Source: Pseudomonas sp. GM18
GTDB taxonomy: Bacteria > Pseudomonadota > Gammaproteobacteria > Pseudomonadales > Pseudomonadaceae
Assembly: GCF_000282195.1 (NCBI RefSeq)
Contig: NZ_AKJT01000127.1
Span: forward strand, 62,001 to 126,000
Direction of reading: 5' to 3'
Length of the DNA: 64,000 nt
A program made the translations under genes and the position numbers. How positions within the stretch are numbered: position 1 is the first letter of the stretch; every line of letters starts with the position of its first letter. The notes beneath the pieces are model-generated. The model made no database searches and was not told where the DNA came from. It saw nothing but the letters and a program-made list of their open reading frames with translations. Of the stretch, positions 17,178 to 24,365 are shown in pieces.

Positions 17178-18475
17178 CGGGCGACTCCCATTTTCATTGT
17201 GGTGACCGGTTTAACGATCGGGTACTCGCGGTGAATGAAATAACCGCCGCCATCGTTGGCGTGGTCGTTGCCCTGGCTCTTGTCCGGCTCGCCGTTGGGC
17301 GCCCAAATCTGTTGTTCGAGGCCGTCTGCATAGGTAGGACATGTGAATGGATTGACCAGGTAACGCCGCTCACCCTGCGCATTGCAGAACATGGCGTTCA
17401 TGGCGTTGATCCGATCCTTCACCGGAGGGTTGGCCGCCGGCGCGATGACTGAAAAGCCCGCCTGTTTGAGCATGGCGATATCGGTGAGGCTGGCATTGAC
17501 AGACTTGCGCGAATCGCCAGAGGCGTCCGGGTAGATCCGGATCTCGCAGGTTTTCTTGAAGTCGTTGCCGTTGTGCTCCCAGTAGCGCTCTTTGATACGA
17601 CGGATCATGTCCGGCGTGTCGTAGCCATCCATCAGCTCATCCACGGCGCGCGGCAGACCCTGGTCACGTTTGACGTGGGTGATCGCGGCCATCTTGCCGA
17701 CGTTAAAGTCCATGCCGATGAACAACGGTTCACCAGCCTGCACGGTGTCGAAGCACTGGTTCAGCTTGCGGTCGTACGCGTGGTAGATCGACCCGGACGT
17801 CAGGTTGACGAACTGGCCGTTCAGATAAGCGCGGATCAGCTGCTCGGGATACGACTCCATCAGCGATGGAATGTAGTCGTCCGGTAGGTTCAGCTCATTG
17901 TCGAACGTGCTGGCCTGCACCAGGCCGTACATACCGGCGAGCGCCGGCTTCTCGCGGATCTGCTTCACAAACTGCTGGAAGACGAACTTGAACCCCTCGG
18001 GGGTCGTGGTCACGTCGACCCCGTTCTTCAGCCCGGGAACGTTGTAGCGCATCCGGGCAATGATCTTGCGCCACGCATGTTGCGCCTTCAGTGACGGCAA
18101 CACATCAAGCTCATCGACCAGAGCATGGCCGATCTTGAAGCCGACGATGGTCTGCGGCTTCTCCATCGAACGGCAGATCGTCGTGCTGCGGTATTGCCGG
18201 CCGCTGTAGAAGTCGACCTCTTTGTCGCTTTCCTTGGTCTTAACCTTCAGGCCCCAGTCGTAGGCAACTTCCTCGATTGTGGGAAAGAAGATATCTCGGA
18301 TCTGCGGATAGGTCGGCGCGAAGTAGCCCGAGTTGATGCCCGGCCATTCCCACACGTGCTTGCACAGTGCAGCGCATCCGACCCAGGTCTTGCCCGAGCC
18401 GAAACCGGCAACAAACCCGCGAAACTTTTGCTGAAGCTGGAGGAATTCAGCCTGCGGAATATTCAGGCTCGGCAT
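17174..18475 (-). CDS. terL: Terminase large subunit
   Basis: 433 residues from the ATG at 18475 (MPSLNIPQAEFLQLQQKFRG), with AGGA seven bases upstream; the ATG at 18490 would place that site inside the gene. The Walker A-like loop is GFGSGKT (residues 24-30) and the Walker B region is VDELDVL. The nuclease half has FIGMDFNVGKMAA and IYPDASGDSRKS, acidic residues of the RNase H-like fold. It cuts and packages DNA into the head. It overlaps the DUF2280 small subunit gene. Confidence 0.95.
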   Translation of the reverse strand: MPSLNIPQAEFLQLQQKFRGFVAGFGSGKTWVGCAALCKHVWEWPGINSGYFAPTYPQIRDIFFPTIEEVAYDWGLKVKTKESDKEVDFYSGRQYRSTTICRSMEKPQTIVGFKIGHALVDELDVLPSLKAQHAWRKIIARMRYNVPGLKNGVDVTTTPEGFKFVFQQFVKQIREKPALAGMYGLVQASTFDNELNLPDDYIPSLMESYPEQLIRAYLNGQFVNLTSGSIYHAYDRKLNQCFDTVQAGEPLFIGMDFNVGKMAAITHVKRDQGLPRAVDELMDGYDTPDMIRRIKERYWEHNGNDFKKTCEIRIYPDASGDSRKSVNASLTDIAMLKQAGFSVIAPAANPPVKDRINAMNAMFCNAQGERRYLVNPFTCPTYADGLEQQIWAPNGEPDKSQGNDHANDGGGYFIHREYPIVKPVTTMKMGVAR

Positions 18476-18923
18476 CCGGCTTCCTCGCATTGATCACATG
18501 AACCTGCACCGATGTCGGTACAACCGGTTCGCCTTCGTCATCGCTCTTCTTCTGCCTGTTGACGTAGACGTCGCCGACTTCCTTCGCAGCCTGTTCCAGG
18601 ATCTGCATGGCCAGGCCGATGTTCTTCATCGTCTCAGCCTTCTCCACGAATCGGTTCATGGCGCGGAGTCGGAACGCGCGGTTTGCAATCGGGATCTCGG
18701 ATGTCTCTTCGCGGAATCTCTTTCGGGTGTCTTCGAACATCGTCACCCAGCGCTTGGCCAGGCCTTTCCCTGATGTCTTTGTGGGGTCGTGTGTTTCCAC
18801 CTGCTGGCGGGTCACCGATATCCCGTATTCTTTCTGGACCGCTTCAACAACCTGTGAGGGCGTGTCAAAGCACGCCAGGGCCTGAACGATAAAGGCCTTC
18901 ACGTCGTTTTGAAGGGCTGCCAT
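18447..18923 (-). CDS. terS: Terminase small subunit-like protein (DUF2280)
   Basis: 158 residues. The N-terminal helix-turn-helix (MAALQNDVKAFIVQALACFD, then VVEAVQKEYGISVTRQQVE) is the DUF2280 pattern. The gene lies directly upstream of the large terminase and overlaps it by about 29 bases. It would recognise the packaging site in the phage DNA, which is expected nearby. Confidence 0.85.
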   Translation of the reverse strand: MAALQNDVKAFIVQALACFDTPSQVVEAVQKEYGISVTRQQVETHDPTKTSGKGLAKRWVTMFEDTRKRFREETSEIPIANRAFRLRAMNRFVEKAETMKNIGLAMQILEQAAKEVGDVYVNRQKKSDDEGEPVVPTSVQVHVINARKPDAEPEYSAG

Positions 18924-18954
18924 AGATTCTCATCCGTCCAGAGCCTGTCCAGAA

Positions 18955-19578
18955 TCAGGCCGACTTGAGCAGACAGGTTCCGCAGGCCCTCGAAATGTTC
19001 ATTTTCCCTACCTCGGCAGGATTGTTTGCAGCATCCACCAACGCTTGAACGTCAGGGCTCGCACCGTAGCGGCGGACTACACCGACAAACTCCTCGACGT
19101 CGTGTCCGCGTAGCTTCAGCTTGGGAGCGCCTTCGTCGGTGAAGGCAGGTTGGCCGTACTTATCGGTCGCCTGGGCAATGTGGTAGAGCTCGTGTTCTAT
19201 CAGGGCGCAAAAGTCAGCATCAGAGCATTGGGAGCAGTAGTCGGCAGCCAGGGTGATGATGAAGGCCGGCACCTCGCCGAACCAATCACGCATCTGTTGT
19301 TCCATCCGAGCCTTCTGCCAACCACCTGCGCGGAACGCTACCTGCTCGGCCTGGCCGAGGACTGTGCGGCCTTGTTTCTCGAAGCTCGATGATGCCCACA
19401 TGACCCGAATATCTGCATCCAGTAGGTGGACATGGTCTTCGTTGTGGATGCTCCCGGTATCAGCCAGGATCTCAGCGCTCAACCACTCCCTTACCTCAGG
19501 CGCTGGCGTGAGTCGGATGCCGAAGTCGGATAGTTCCGAAAGCTCAAGGATTGAGGCTGGCGGCATTGGTCTGTCCAC
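18955..19578 (-). CDS. Putative phage metallopeptidase
   Basis: 207 residues with a zinc-binding motif EHELYH (residues near 128-133) and a downstream acidic region. It matches the putative phage metallopeptidase family often found beside terminase genes. The C-terminus carries CGTC. Substrate unknown. It may begin the packaging/head operon, because a plus-strand gene starts just upstream. Confidence 0.8.
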   Translation of the reverse strand: MDRPMPPASILELSELSDFGIRLTPAPEVREWLSAEILADTGSIHNEDHVHLLDADIRVMWASSSFEKQGRTVLGQAEQVAFRAGGWQKARMEQQMRDWFGEVPAFIITLAADYCSQCSDADFCALIEHELYHIAQATDKYGQPAFTDEGAPKLKLRGHDVEEFVGVVRRYGASPDVQALVDAANNPAEVGKMNISRACGTCLLKSA

Positions 19579-19651
19579 GTTCCCCCTGGTACTTGAATTA
19601 ACGGCCAGTTGCCGGTATTGATTGGATTCAACTCAACGCAAGGAGAGCAAC

Positions 19652-19861
19652 ATGTCCGAACTGTTCAAAAATCTAAACAGATCCGGTATGTCTGGGGTCG
19701 GCCCACCCATAAGCACTCGCGAGGCTGCAGTCGCGGCAGCTCTGGTGCTGATCAACTCAAAAGTTGGAAACGCCCCAGATAAATCTGAGGCACTGAAAGA
19801 GGAAATGGAACGCCTCTCGGTTTATGCCGACCAGATCCAGGAAGCACTGAAACTCAAGTGA
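19652..19861 (+). CDS. Small plus-strand protein inside the late region, unknown
   Basis: 69 residues starting MSELFKNLNRSGMSGVGPPI. The ATG at 19652 has AAGGAGAG about six bases upstream; the longer frame from 19622 does not. The C-terminal half is amphipathic helix (SEALKEEMERLSVYADQIQE). It is the only plus-strand gene between the late structural genes and the left end of the lysis/small-gene cluster. A hairpin GTGCCGC / GCGGCAC lies just after the stop. No family recognised. Confidence 0.6.
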   Translation: MSELFKNLNRSGMSGVGPPISTREAAVAAALVLINSKVGNAPDKSEALKEEMERLSVYADQIQEALKLK

Positions 19862-19892
19862 TCTACCCGTGCCGCGCTCACCTGCGGCACAC

Positions 19893-20147
19893 CTACCCTT
19901 CCCCACCATCTAGCAGCACATCAATCAGCCTCTGCTCACCCAGGCGCATGGCACCCAAGCACTGCAGGTCGTCGCACTTGGGCCCCAACCCGAATACCGT
20001 GACCTCGCCCTTAGGGCCGATCATGGATAGGGCGCCAACTGTGCATTCTGGATGCTCACCAGCATCAAGATCATCAGCAATCTTACGCAGGGTCTTGGCG
20101 GCGTCTCGCCACCCTTCGCGCTTGAACTCAACGAGCTTTGCAGTCAT
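19893..20147 (-). CDS. Small phage protein, unknown
   Basis: 84 residues from the ATG at 20147 (MTAKLVEFKREGWRDAAKTL), which overlaps the stop of the upstream gene (ATGA) and has AGGTGA upstream. It is acidic and contains LRKIADDLDAGEHPECTVGA, a pattern seen in small phage proteins of unknown role. Part of a tight run of four small genes. Confidence 0.65.
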   Translation of the reverse strand: MTAKLVEFKREGWRDAAKTLRKIADDLDAGEHPECTVGALSMIGPKGEVTVFGLGPKCDDLQCLGAMRLGEQRLIDVLLDGGEG

Positions 20148-20332
20148 GCCGTCACCTTCTGGAACCACTCTTCAATGATCCGCCGCACTACTGGCTCGGT
20201 CAGGATTGCCGATGGTTTGTCGCCAGCGATCACTGAGCGGACCAGGGCATGCGGAATGACATGGGCACCATCACTCGCTGCAACCATCAGGTGTGGGCGA
20301 TGGTCGGCCAGGTCGAGAATTTCTGCACTCAT
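20144..20332 (-). CDS. Small phage protein, unknown
   Basis: 62 residues, MSAEILDLADHRPHLMVAAS, ending RRIIEEWFQKVTA. ATGA overlap to the downstream gene and no space to the upstream one indicate an operon. No family recognised. Confidence 0.6.
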   Translation of the reverse strand: MSAEILDLADHRPHLMVAASDGAHVIPHALVRSVIAGDKPSAILTEPVVRRIIEEWFQKVTA

Positions 20333-20521
20333 TCAGCTCACCATGATTGAAGTCTGTGAATGAGCCAGGCCATGCAACAGCGCGACGATCAACCCTTGCG
20401 GTAGACCGGCAGCCTTGGCCGTGTCAATCGCCTTGCGCAGGCCTTCGTCCATCTCGTTGATCGCTTCCACGATCTCAGGGCTCAACGGCAATGCGTGATG
20501 CAGTCGGGTGACGTTACTCAT
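20333..20521 (-). CDS. Small phage protein, unknown
   Basis: 62 residues, MSNVTRLHHALPLSPEIVEA, mainly helical. Its ATG overlaps the stop of the Acb2-type gene, so the two are probably cotranslated. No family recognised. Confidence 0.6.
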   Translation of the reverse strand: MSNVTRLHHALPLSPEIVEAINEMDEGLRKAIDTAKAAGLPQGLIVALLHGLAHSQTSIMVS

Positions 20522-20751
20522 CAGCTGAATGGATCAGCAGGTTTGGCGATCGAGCGCACGAACCACATGAAGCCTTGCTGCAGGTTCGTCTTGGCCAGAG
20601 CCAACAGGCGAGGATCAACGCCTTCAATCTGACTGATCTGCTTGAATAGCTCACCCGCGTCAGCTTCAAGCGCCTTGATGGAGTTCATACCGTCAATCTC
20701 GGACTGACTCAGGTCGCGGTAACCGGTGATCTTCTTGTGCTGGTTGTCCAT
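20521..20751 (-). CDS. acb2: Anti-CBASS protein, Acb2/Tad1-like
   Basis: 76 residues from the ATG at 20751, with GAGGAAA upstream; the longer frame from 20811 would run through a palindromic element. The sequence has the features I know from Acb2: NQHKKITGYRDLSQSEIDGM near the N-terminus and NLQQGFMWFVRSIAKP near the C-terminus. Acb2 proteins are small helical hexamers that sequester cyclic nucleotides made by CBASS (and some Thoeris) defence systems. The gene is between the holin and small genes and lies 18 bases downstream of a 41-bp palindrome. Confidence 0.83.
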   Translation of the reverse strand: MDNQHKKITGYRDLSQSEIDGMNSIKALEADAGELFKQISQIEGVDPRLLALAKTNLQQGFMWFVRSIAKPADPFS

Positions 20752-20769
20752 GGTGCTTTCCTCGTCGCA

Positions 20770-20810
20770 TGTCGCGACACGATTTGAATATTCGCGAAAC
20801 GTGTCGCGCA
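20770..20810. promoter_or_regulatory. 41-bp palindromic element upstream of acb2
   Basis: Inverted repeat with arms TGTCGCGACACG and CGTGTCGCGCA around an AT-rich centre. In reverse complement it matches 26062-26102 at 36 of 41 positions. It lies between the holin stop and the acb2 ribosome site. It looks like an operator for a phage-encoded regulator; the binding protein is unknown. Confidence 0.7.
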
Positions 20811-21134
20811 CTAAATTTCGTCAGCCTTTCTTTCAGCCCAGCGCTTGCCAAGCTGACGGGCCTGCTCAACACCGAGCACGCCAATGAAGCCAGCCGTTGC
20901 GAATGACCAGGCAATGCTGAAGCCGAACTCTTTCACCGTCAGGCCTACCACCATAACGATCAGCGCACCCAGTGCCGCCTCGATCAATTGACGCAAAGGC
21001 TTCGTCTCTTTGCCGTCGTACTGAATGCGAAGCCATGTCAGGGCGAAGGTCAGCCCCATGGCTAAGCCGTTCTCTCTCAGGGCGGTCAGGACCAACACCC
21101 AGAACGATGGGTCTTTTTCTGGCATGTGTGGCAT
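20811..21134 (-). CDS. Holin (LydA / superfamily III type)
   Basis: 107 residues. The ATG at 21134 has GGGGAGG about eight bases upstream. Three hydrophobic segments (about residues 22-36 GLAMGLTFALTWL, 50-65 AALGALIVMVVGLTV, 70-88 FSIAWSFATAGFIGVLG) and charged ends fit phage holins. It forms inner-membrane lesions at lysis. No endolysin or spanin gene adjoins it. Confidence 0.82.
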   Translation of the reverse strand: MPHMPEKDPSFWVLVLTALRENGLAMGLTFALTWLRIQYDGKETKPLRQLIEAALGALIVMVVGLTVKEFGFSIAWSFATAGFIGVLGVEQARQLGKRWAERKADEI

Positions 21135-21167
21135 CTCAGGTTCCTCCCCGATCAGGGAGCTATAAAC

Positions 21168-21193
21168 GAAAAAGCCCCAGCTAATGCTGAGGC
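21168..21193 (-). terminator. Terminator in the late leader, just before the holin
   Basis: Minus-strand hairpin GCCTCAGC-ATTA-GCTGGGGC followed by TTTTT. It stands 34 bases upstream of the holin start, where lambda-type tR' terminators are found. Passage through it would need antitermination. Confidence 0.7.
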
Positions 21194-21365
21194 CTTGGAT
21201 AGGTGCGCAGTCTGTCCCGCTGTCTGTCTGAAACGAAAAAACCGTTCTCTAGGGCTGGGCTCAATCTATGGTCAGGCATATCCCCGTGCAATGACGCGAT
21301 AGAGCACTAAGCTCCTATCGGATCAAAATGAACGCGCATCCGACCACCTTTAAGAGTAAACGCCC

Positions 21366-21620
21366 ATGACTTTTTTATGCAGCCAATGTAAGGAAAGAAC
21401 CGCCATTCTTGTTCACAAGAAAGATCTCGCCGCAATAATTGAACAGAAAGAACAAGGGGGTAAACAAACGGCATCACTTGTGGCTGAGGCAGCAGCGGCA
21501 GCAGCAATCATCGCCGCAGCGGCGCAGTGGGTAAAAATAGCTATCGATGTTATGAAGGACAGATCAACTCAGGCGCTCTATTGCCCAAAATGCGGTCACG
21601 TCGAAAAGGCGCCGATATAA
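21366..21620 (+). CDS. Small zinc-ribbon protein with hydrophobic core, unknown
   Basis: 84 residues. N-terminal CSQC and C-terminal CPKC form a split zinc ribbon. Between them is an alanine/isoleucine-rich stretch (LVAEAAAAAAIIAAAAQWVK) that could be a membrane helix. It is on the plus strand in the late leader region and is followed by a bidirectional terminator. The ribosome site is weak. Likely an inserted gene. Confidence 0.5.
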   Translation: MTFLCSQCKERTAILVHKKDLAAIIEQKEQGGKQTASLVAEAAAAAAIIAAAAQWVKIAIDVMKDRSTQALYCPKCGHVEKAPI

Positions 21621-21624
21621 GCCG

Positions 21625-21656
21625 AAAAAAAAGCCCGACTCAGTGGCCGGGCTTTT
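21625..21656. terminator. Bidirectional terminator
   Basis: Hairpin AAGCCCG / CGGGCTT flanked by an A-run on one side and TTTTC on the other. On the minus strand it ends with eight T, so it would end the early leftward operon after 21730. On the plus strand it would end the zinc-ribbon gene. Confidence 0.8.
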
Positions 21657-21729
21657 CAATCTGAGTGCGTGTTGCGTAAATTGCGCACCATGGGAAAAGT
21701 ACGCGCAAATCCCCGTCATGTCAATATGT

Positions 21730-22407
21730 TTATGCCGCCACCTCATCATTTTCCGCGTGTATAACCTGCCATACCGGCTGCTGTGCCTGAATATCCACTT
21801 CTGCGATCACTTTTTTCAGGGATTCCCACAGGTCCAGCCAATCACGCGTCCAGTTCTTCGGATCAATCGTCACGCCGAAGAAGGCCTTCATCTCGGCGGC
21901 CACCCGGGCCGGCCCCCACTCTGCCGCCCCTACCACCTCCCCCTTGTACGATTGCAGGGCCAGGGTCACTAGGTACTGGGCCTTCACGCGCTTGGCTGAA
22001 GTAAGGTCTGGCAACTGCGCCTTGGCGGTGATCAGCAGTACCGCATTCATTACGTGGCGCATGGTCATTGCCGGGTGATAGAGGTAGTGCCCGAACTGCT
22101 GCACCTGAAACGGAAGCGTGTCGATCGCGCGCAAGACCTTGCCGATGGTGGCCAGGTGCGCGGCGCGTGCGGTGGATCGACCTACCGGCGTGCGGCGCGT
22201 CTCGCTGATGCTGATCTTTTGCCGAACGATCTGGATGCGCTCTTCCTTGTCCTCGCCCAGTGCGGCAAACACGGCCTCGTGACGGCGCATCCGGTTGCCG
22301 GTCTTCACCGGCGCCGATTCAGCCTTGTCGATCGCCACAGCACTGATCGACGCGTTCGATTCGTGTTGCGACTCAGTCCATACCTGTCTTGCGTTGATCA
22401 GCTTCAT
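21730..22407 (-). CDS. Last gene of the leftward early operon, Q-position protein
   Basis: 225 residues, MKLINARQVWTESQHESNAS, with a C-terminal segment EMKAFFGVTIDPKNWTRDWL. No family was recognised. It follows NinG and precedes the late leader with its terminators, the place lambda Q-type antiterminators occupy. The position suggests a late regulator, but no zinc finger or Q motif is visible, so the role is inference only. Confidence 0.65.
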   Translation of the reverse strand: MKLINARQVWTESQHESNASISAVAIDKAESAPVKTGNRMRRHEAVFAALGEDKEERIQIVRQKISISETRRTPVGRSTARAAHLATIGKVLRAIDTLPFQVQQFGHYLYHPAMTMRHVMNAVLLITAKAQLPDLTSAKRVKAQYLVTLALQSYKGEVVGAAEWGPARVAAEMKAFFGVTIDPKNWTRDWLDLWESLKKVIAEVDIQAQQPVWQVIHAENDEVAA

Positions 22408-22988
22408 GCTGCTTCCCTCTTCAATTCTCTGGTCTTTGCCCGATATTCGGCCTTGATGGTTTTCAGTTCTTCGATGGTGTAGCGCTTAGGCTCATGCGGC
22501 CCTTCGAGCCAGTCCACCTTGTCGGCGCCGATGCGTTTCACCAGCTCAATGCGGTAGTTCACGATGTCACCGGATTTGTGGTTGTTGCACGGCGCGCACT
22601 GCTTCCAAACATTGAGCGACTCGAAACGCAGCTCAGGGTTCGCTCCCACAGTGCGGTAGTGCCCGGCGTGGTATTGGCCTTCGTGGTGACGGCCGCAGCT
22701 CACGCAAGGCAGCGCGGCGTCACGCAGGCGAATCCACTCGTTGAATACAACCTGCGTTTCCCGCATGTGATCGGCCCGGCTCTTGAGCTTCTCTTTGCGG
22801 GCCTTGATCTCTTTGCGCTCGATCTGGGCCAGTGACTTGCGAGCCTTCTCCTGGTTCACGTCCTTGATGGCCAGGCCGCAGGTCCAGCTGCACACCTTTT
22901 GCGCCGTGGAGAATGACGGTTTGAAGCTCACACCGCAGGCCGGGTTCTTGCACTTCTTCGCCTTTGCTTCCTTGAGGGCAACTCTCAT
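22404..22988 (-). CDS. ninG: Recombination protein NinG / Rap
   Basis: 194 residues. The N-terminus has a cysteine cluster (KCKNPACGVSFKP, CSWTCGLAI). The C-terminal HNH-like half has LPCVSCGRHHEGQYHAGHYR and CAPCNNHKSGD. This is the lambda NinG (Rap) pattern, a structure-specific nuclease that promotes phage recombination. ATGA overlaps join it to both neighbours. Confidence 0.93.
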   Translation of the reverse strand: MRVALKEAKAKKCKNPACGVSFKPSFSTAQKVCSWTCGLAIKDVNQEKARKSLAQIERKEIKARKEKLKSRADHMRETQVVFNEWIRLRDAALPCVSCGRHHEGQYHAGHYRTVGANPELRFESLNVWKQCAPCNNHKSGDIVNYRIELVKRIGADKVDWLEGPHEPKRYTIEELKTIKAEYRAKTRELKREAA

Positions 22989-23572
22989 GCGTAACTCCCC
23001 AACTGATCGGCAGCAGAAAGCGCGTCAGCTTCATTCTCAAAGTGCGCAGACAACACCAACCGCCAGCAGGCGTTGAAGACGTCGCGGTAAAGTGGCTCGA
23101 AAGCGGTGTCATCCATGTTTGCCCAACTGATCGACTTGGCCTCTTTGCGGATTCCCTCAGGCGTGTGCACTAGGTGGAAATGGCCAGCCTCAATCGTCAC
23201 CCACTCACGGAAAGCTTCGCGGCTCTTGTCTACCGCAGGGAAACGCTCAGCGCGCGCCAACTCAAGGCCGGTGATGTAAGCCGCAACCGCGTGCGAGAGC
23301 TGCCCCGGCTTTCCGCTTTGCGCCTCGAAGAACTTGGCCAGCCCTCGAATGCCGCGCATCTCCTGGCGCGGGATCAGTCCGCCGACCGGCTCCCAGTATT
23401 CCCATGCCAGATCGAGCATCGAGAAAAACTTGCCGTGAAACTTGCCGTTGCGCATGCGTGTGAACTTGCCGTGAATGATCTGGCCAGCCTTCCACTTCTG
23501 GACGGTTTCACGGTCGGCCTCGGTGGCCGGCACCAGGCCTTGGGCGGTGCGGATAAGAGCGAGCTCAGCCAT
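22985..23572 (-). CDS. DUF1367 family protein (nin region)
   Basis: 195 residues. GQIIHGKFTRMRNGKFHGKF, FFSMLDLAWEYWEP and SISWANMDDTAFEPLY are the DUF1367 signature. Genes of this family travel with ninG in lambdoid phages; the function is unknown. It overlaps the upstream gene by eight bases. Confidence 0.88.
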   Translation of the reverse strand: MAELALIRTAQGLVPATEADRETVQKWKAGQIIHGKFTRMRNGKFHGKFFSMLDLAWEYWEPVGGLIPRQEMRGIRGLAKFFEAQSGKPGQLSHAVAAYITGLELARAERFPAVDKSREAFREWVTIEAGHFHLVHTPEGIRKEAKSISWANMDDTAFEPLYRDVFNACWRLVLSAHFENEADALSAADQLGSYA

Positions 23573-24365
23573 GTGATGCTCTCCCCGATTCCAGATCTTC
23601 CACCTGTTTCAGCAGCAGAGCCCGGCGATCAGCCAGCTCATTGGCCGCTTCGATCCGCATTTCATCCTTCCTTTCGGCAGTCGCCGCTCGCATTTCCAGC
23701 ATCGACGCCTTCACCGCCTGGAGCTTTTCGCGTACCGCCGGTGTCGGCCGAACCACGTCACCGGTAATCAAACCCGCGAGGGCGCGGCCGTCGTCAGTGA
23801 CCGGCGCCACGCTCAGGTCCGCCAGATACAACCGTCCGCGCTCTTGTGGGATGCGCTGCATCTGTACGGCCTTGGTGATCGCCGCGGTGCGCCGGTTTGC
23901 GTCGAAGCCCACAGAGACGTGCCAGTTCACCGGTTTCGCGTCGTCCCGGGCCTGGGCGATTAGCCGCTCGTAAGCGCTGATGAACGCCATACGGGCACCG
24001 ACCTTGTCGCCGGCGTCGAGGACAGGTTTCGCTGCAGCCAAGGCGAGCTGGATCTCGTCGGTCAGCACCACGGTTTCGAACTCGTCGTTCGTGGTCATGG
24101 CGATCGCCCAGGCTTCGTCCTTGCCCGGGCGGCCGTCGGAGGACTGAACGCGCTGCAGAATGTCAGCCATCGACAGCCGGCCTTTCACCTCAAGCCGGCA
24201 AGCCTTCAACGCGGCGCGGACAACCGGAACCTGATAGGCGCACAAATCCTCAGCCATGATCGCCGCGGTGCCGGGATTCATTTCCTGCCCCATGGCCTCT
24301 GCCGTGGCGATAATTGCGGAGGCCAGGCCAGCGACCTGGGCGTCGTTCATTTCAGAGGTATTCAT
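23565..24365 (-). CDS. Replication-module protein, probable helicase loader position
   Basis: 266 residues, MNTSEMNDAQVAGLASAIIA. The N-terminal third (GTAAIMAEDLCAYQVPVVRA, GRLSMADILQRVQ) is helical and resembles N-terminal segments of phage replication proteins that pair with an O-like initiator. The C-terminal half is coiled coil (EMRAATAERKDEMRIEAANE). It directly follows the O-like gene with a 14-base overlap, where lambda P lies. No ATPase motif is visible, so the loader role is inferred from position. Confidence 0.65.
   Translation of the reverse strand: MNTSEMNDAQVAGLASAIIATAEAMGQEMNPGTAAIMAEDLCAYQVPVVRAALKACRLEVKGRLSMADILQRVQSSDGRPGKDEAWAIAMTTNDEFETVVLTDEIQLALAAAKPVLDAGDKVGARMAFISAYERLIAQARDDAKPVNWHVSVGFDANRRTAAITKAVQMQRIPQERGRLYLADLSVAPVTDDGRALAGLITGDVVRPTPAVREKLQAVKASMLEMRAATAERKDEMRIEAANELADRRALLLKQVEDLESGRASHG

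Noticed and set aside
20811..21134. Search for an endolysin or spanin next to the holin
   Set aside because: None of the neighbouring frames has lysozyme, amidase or lipoprotein spanin features. The lysis enzyme is probably outside the window.
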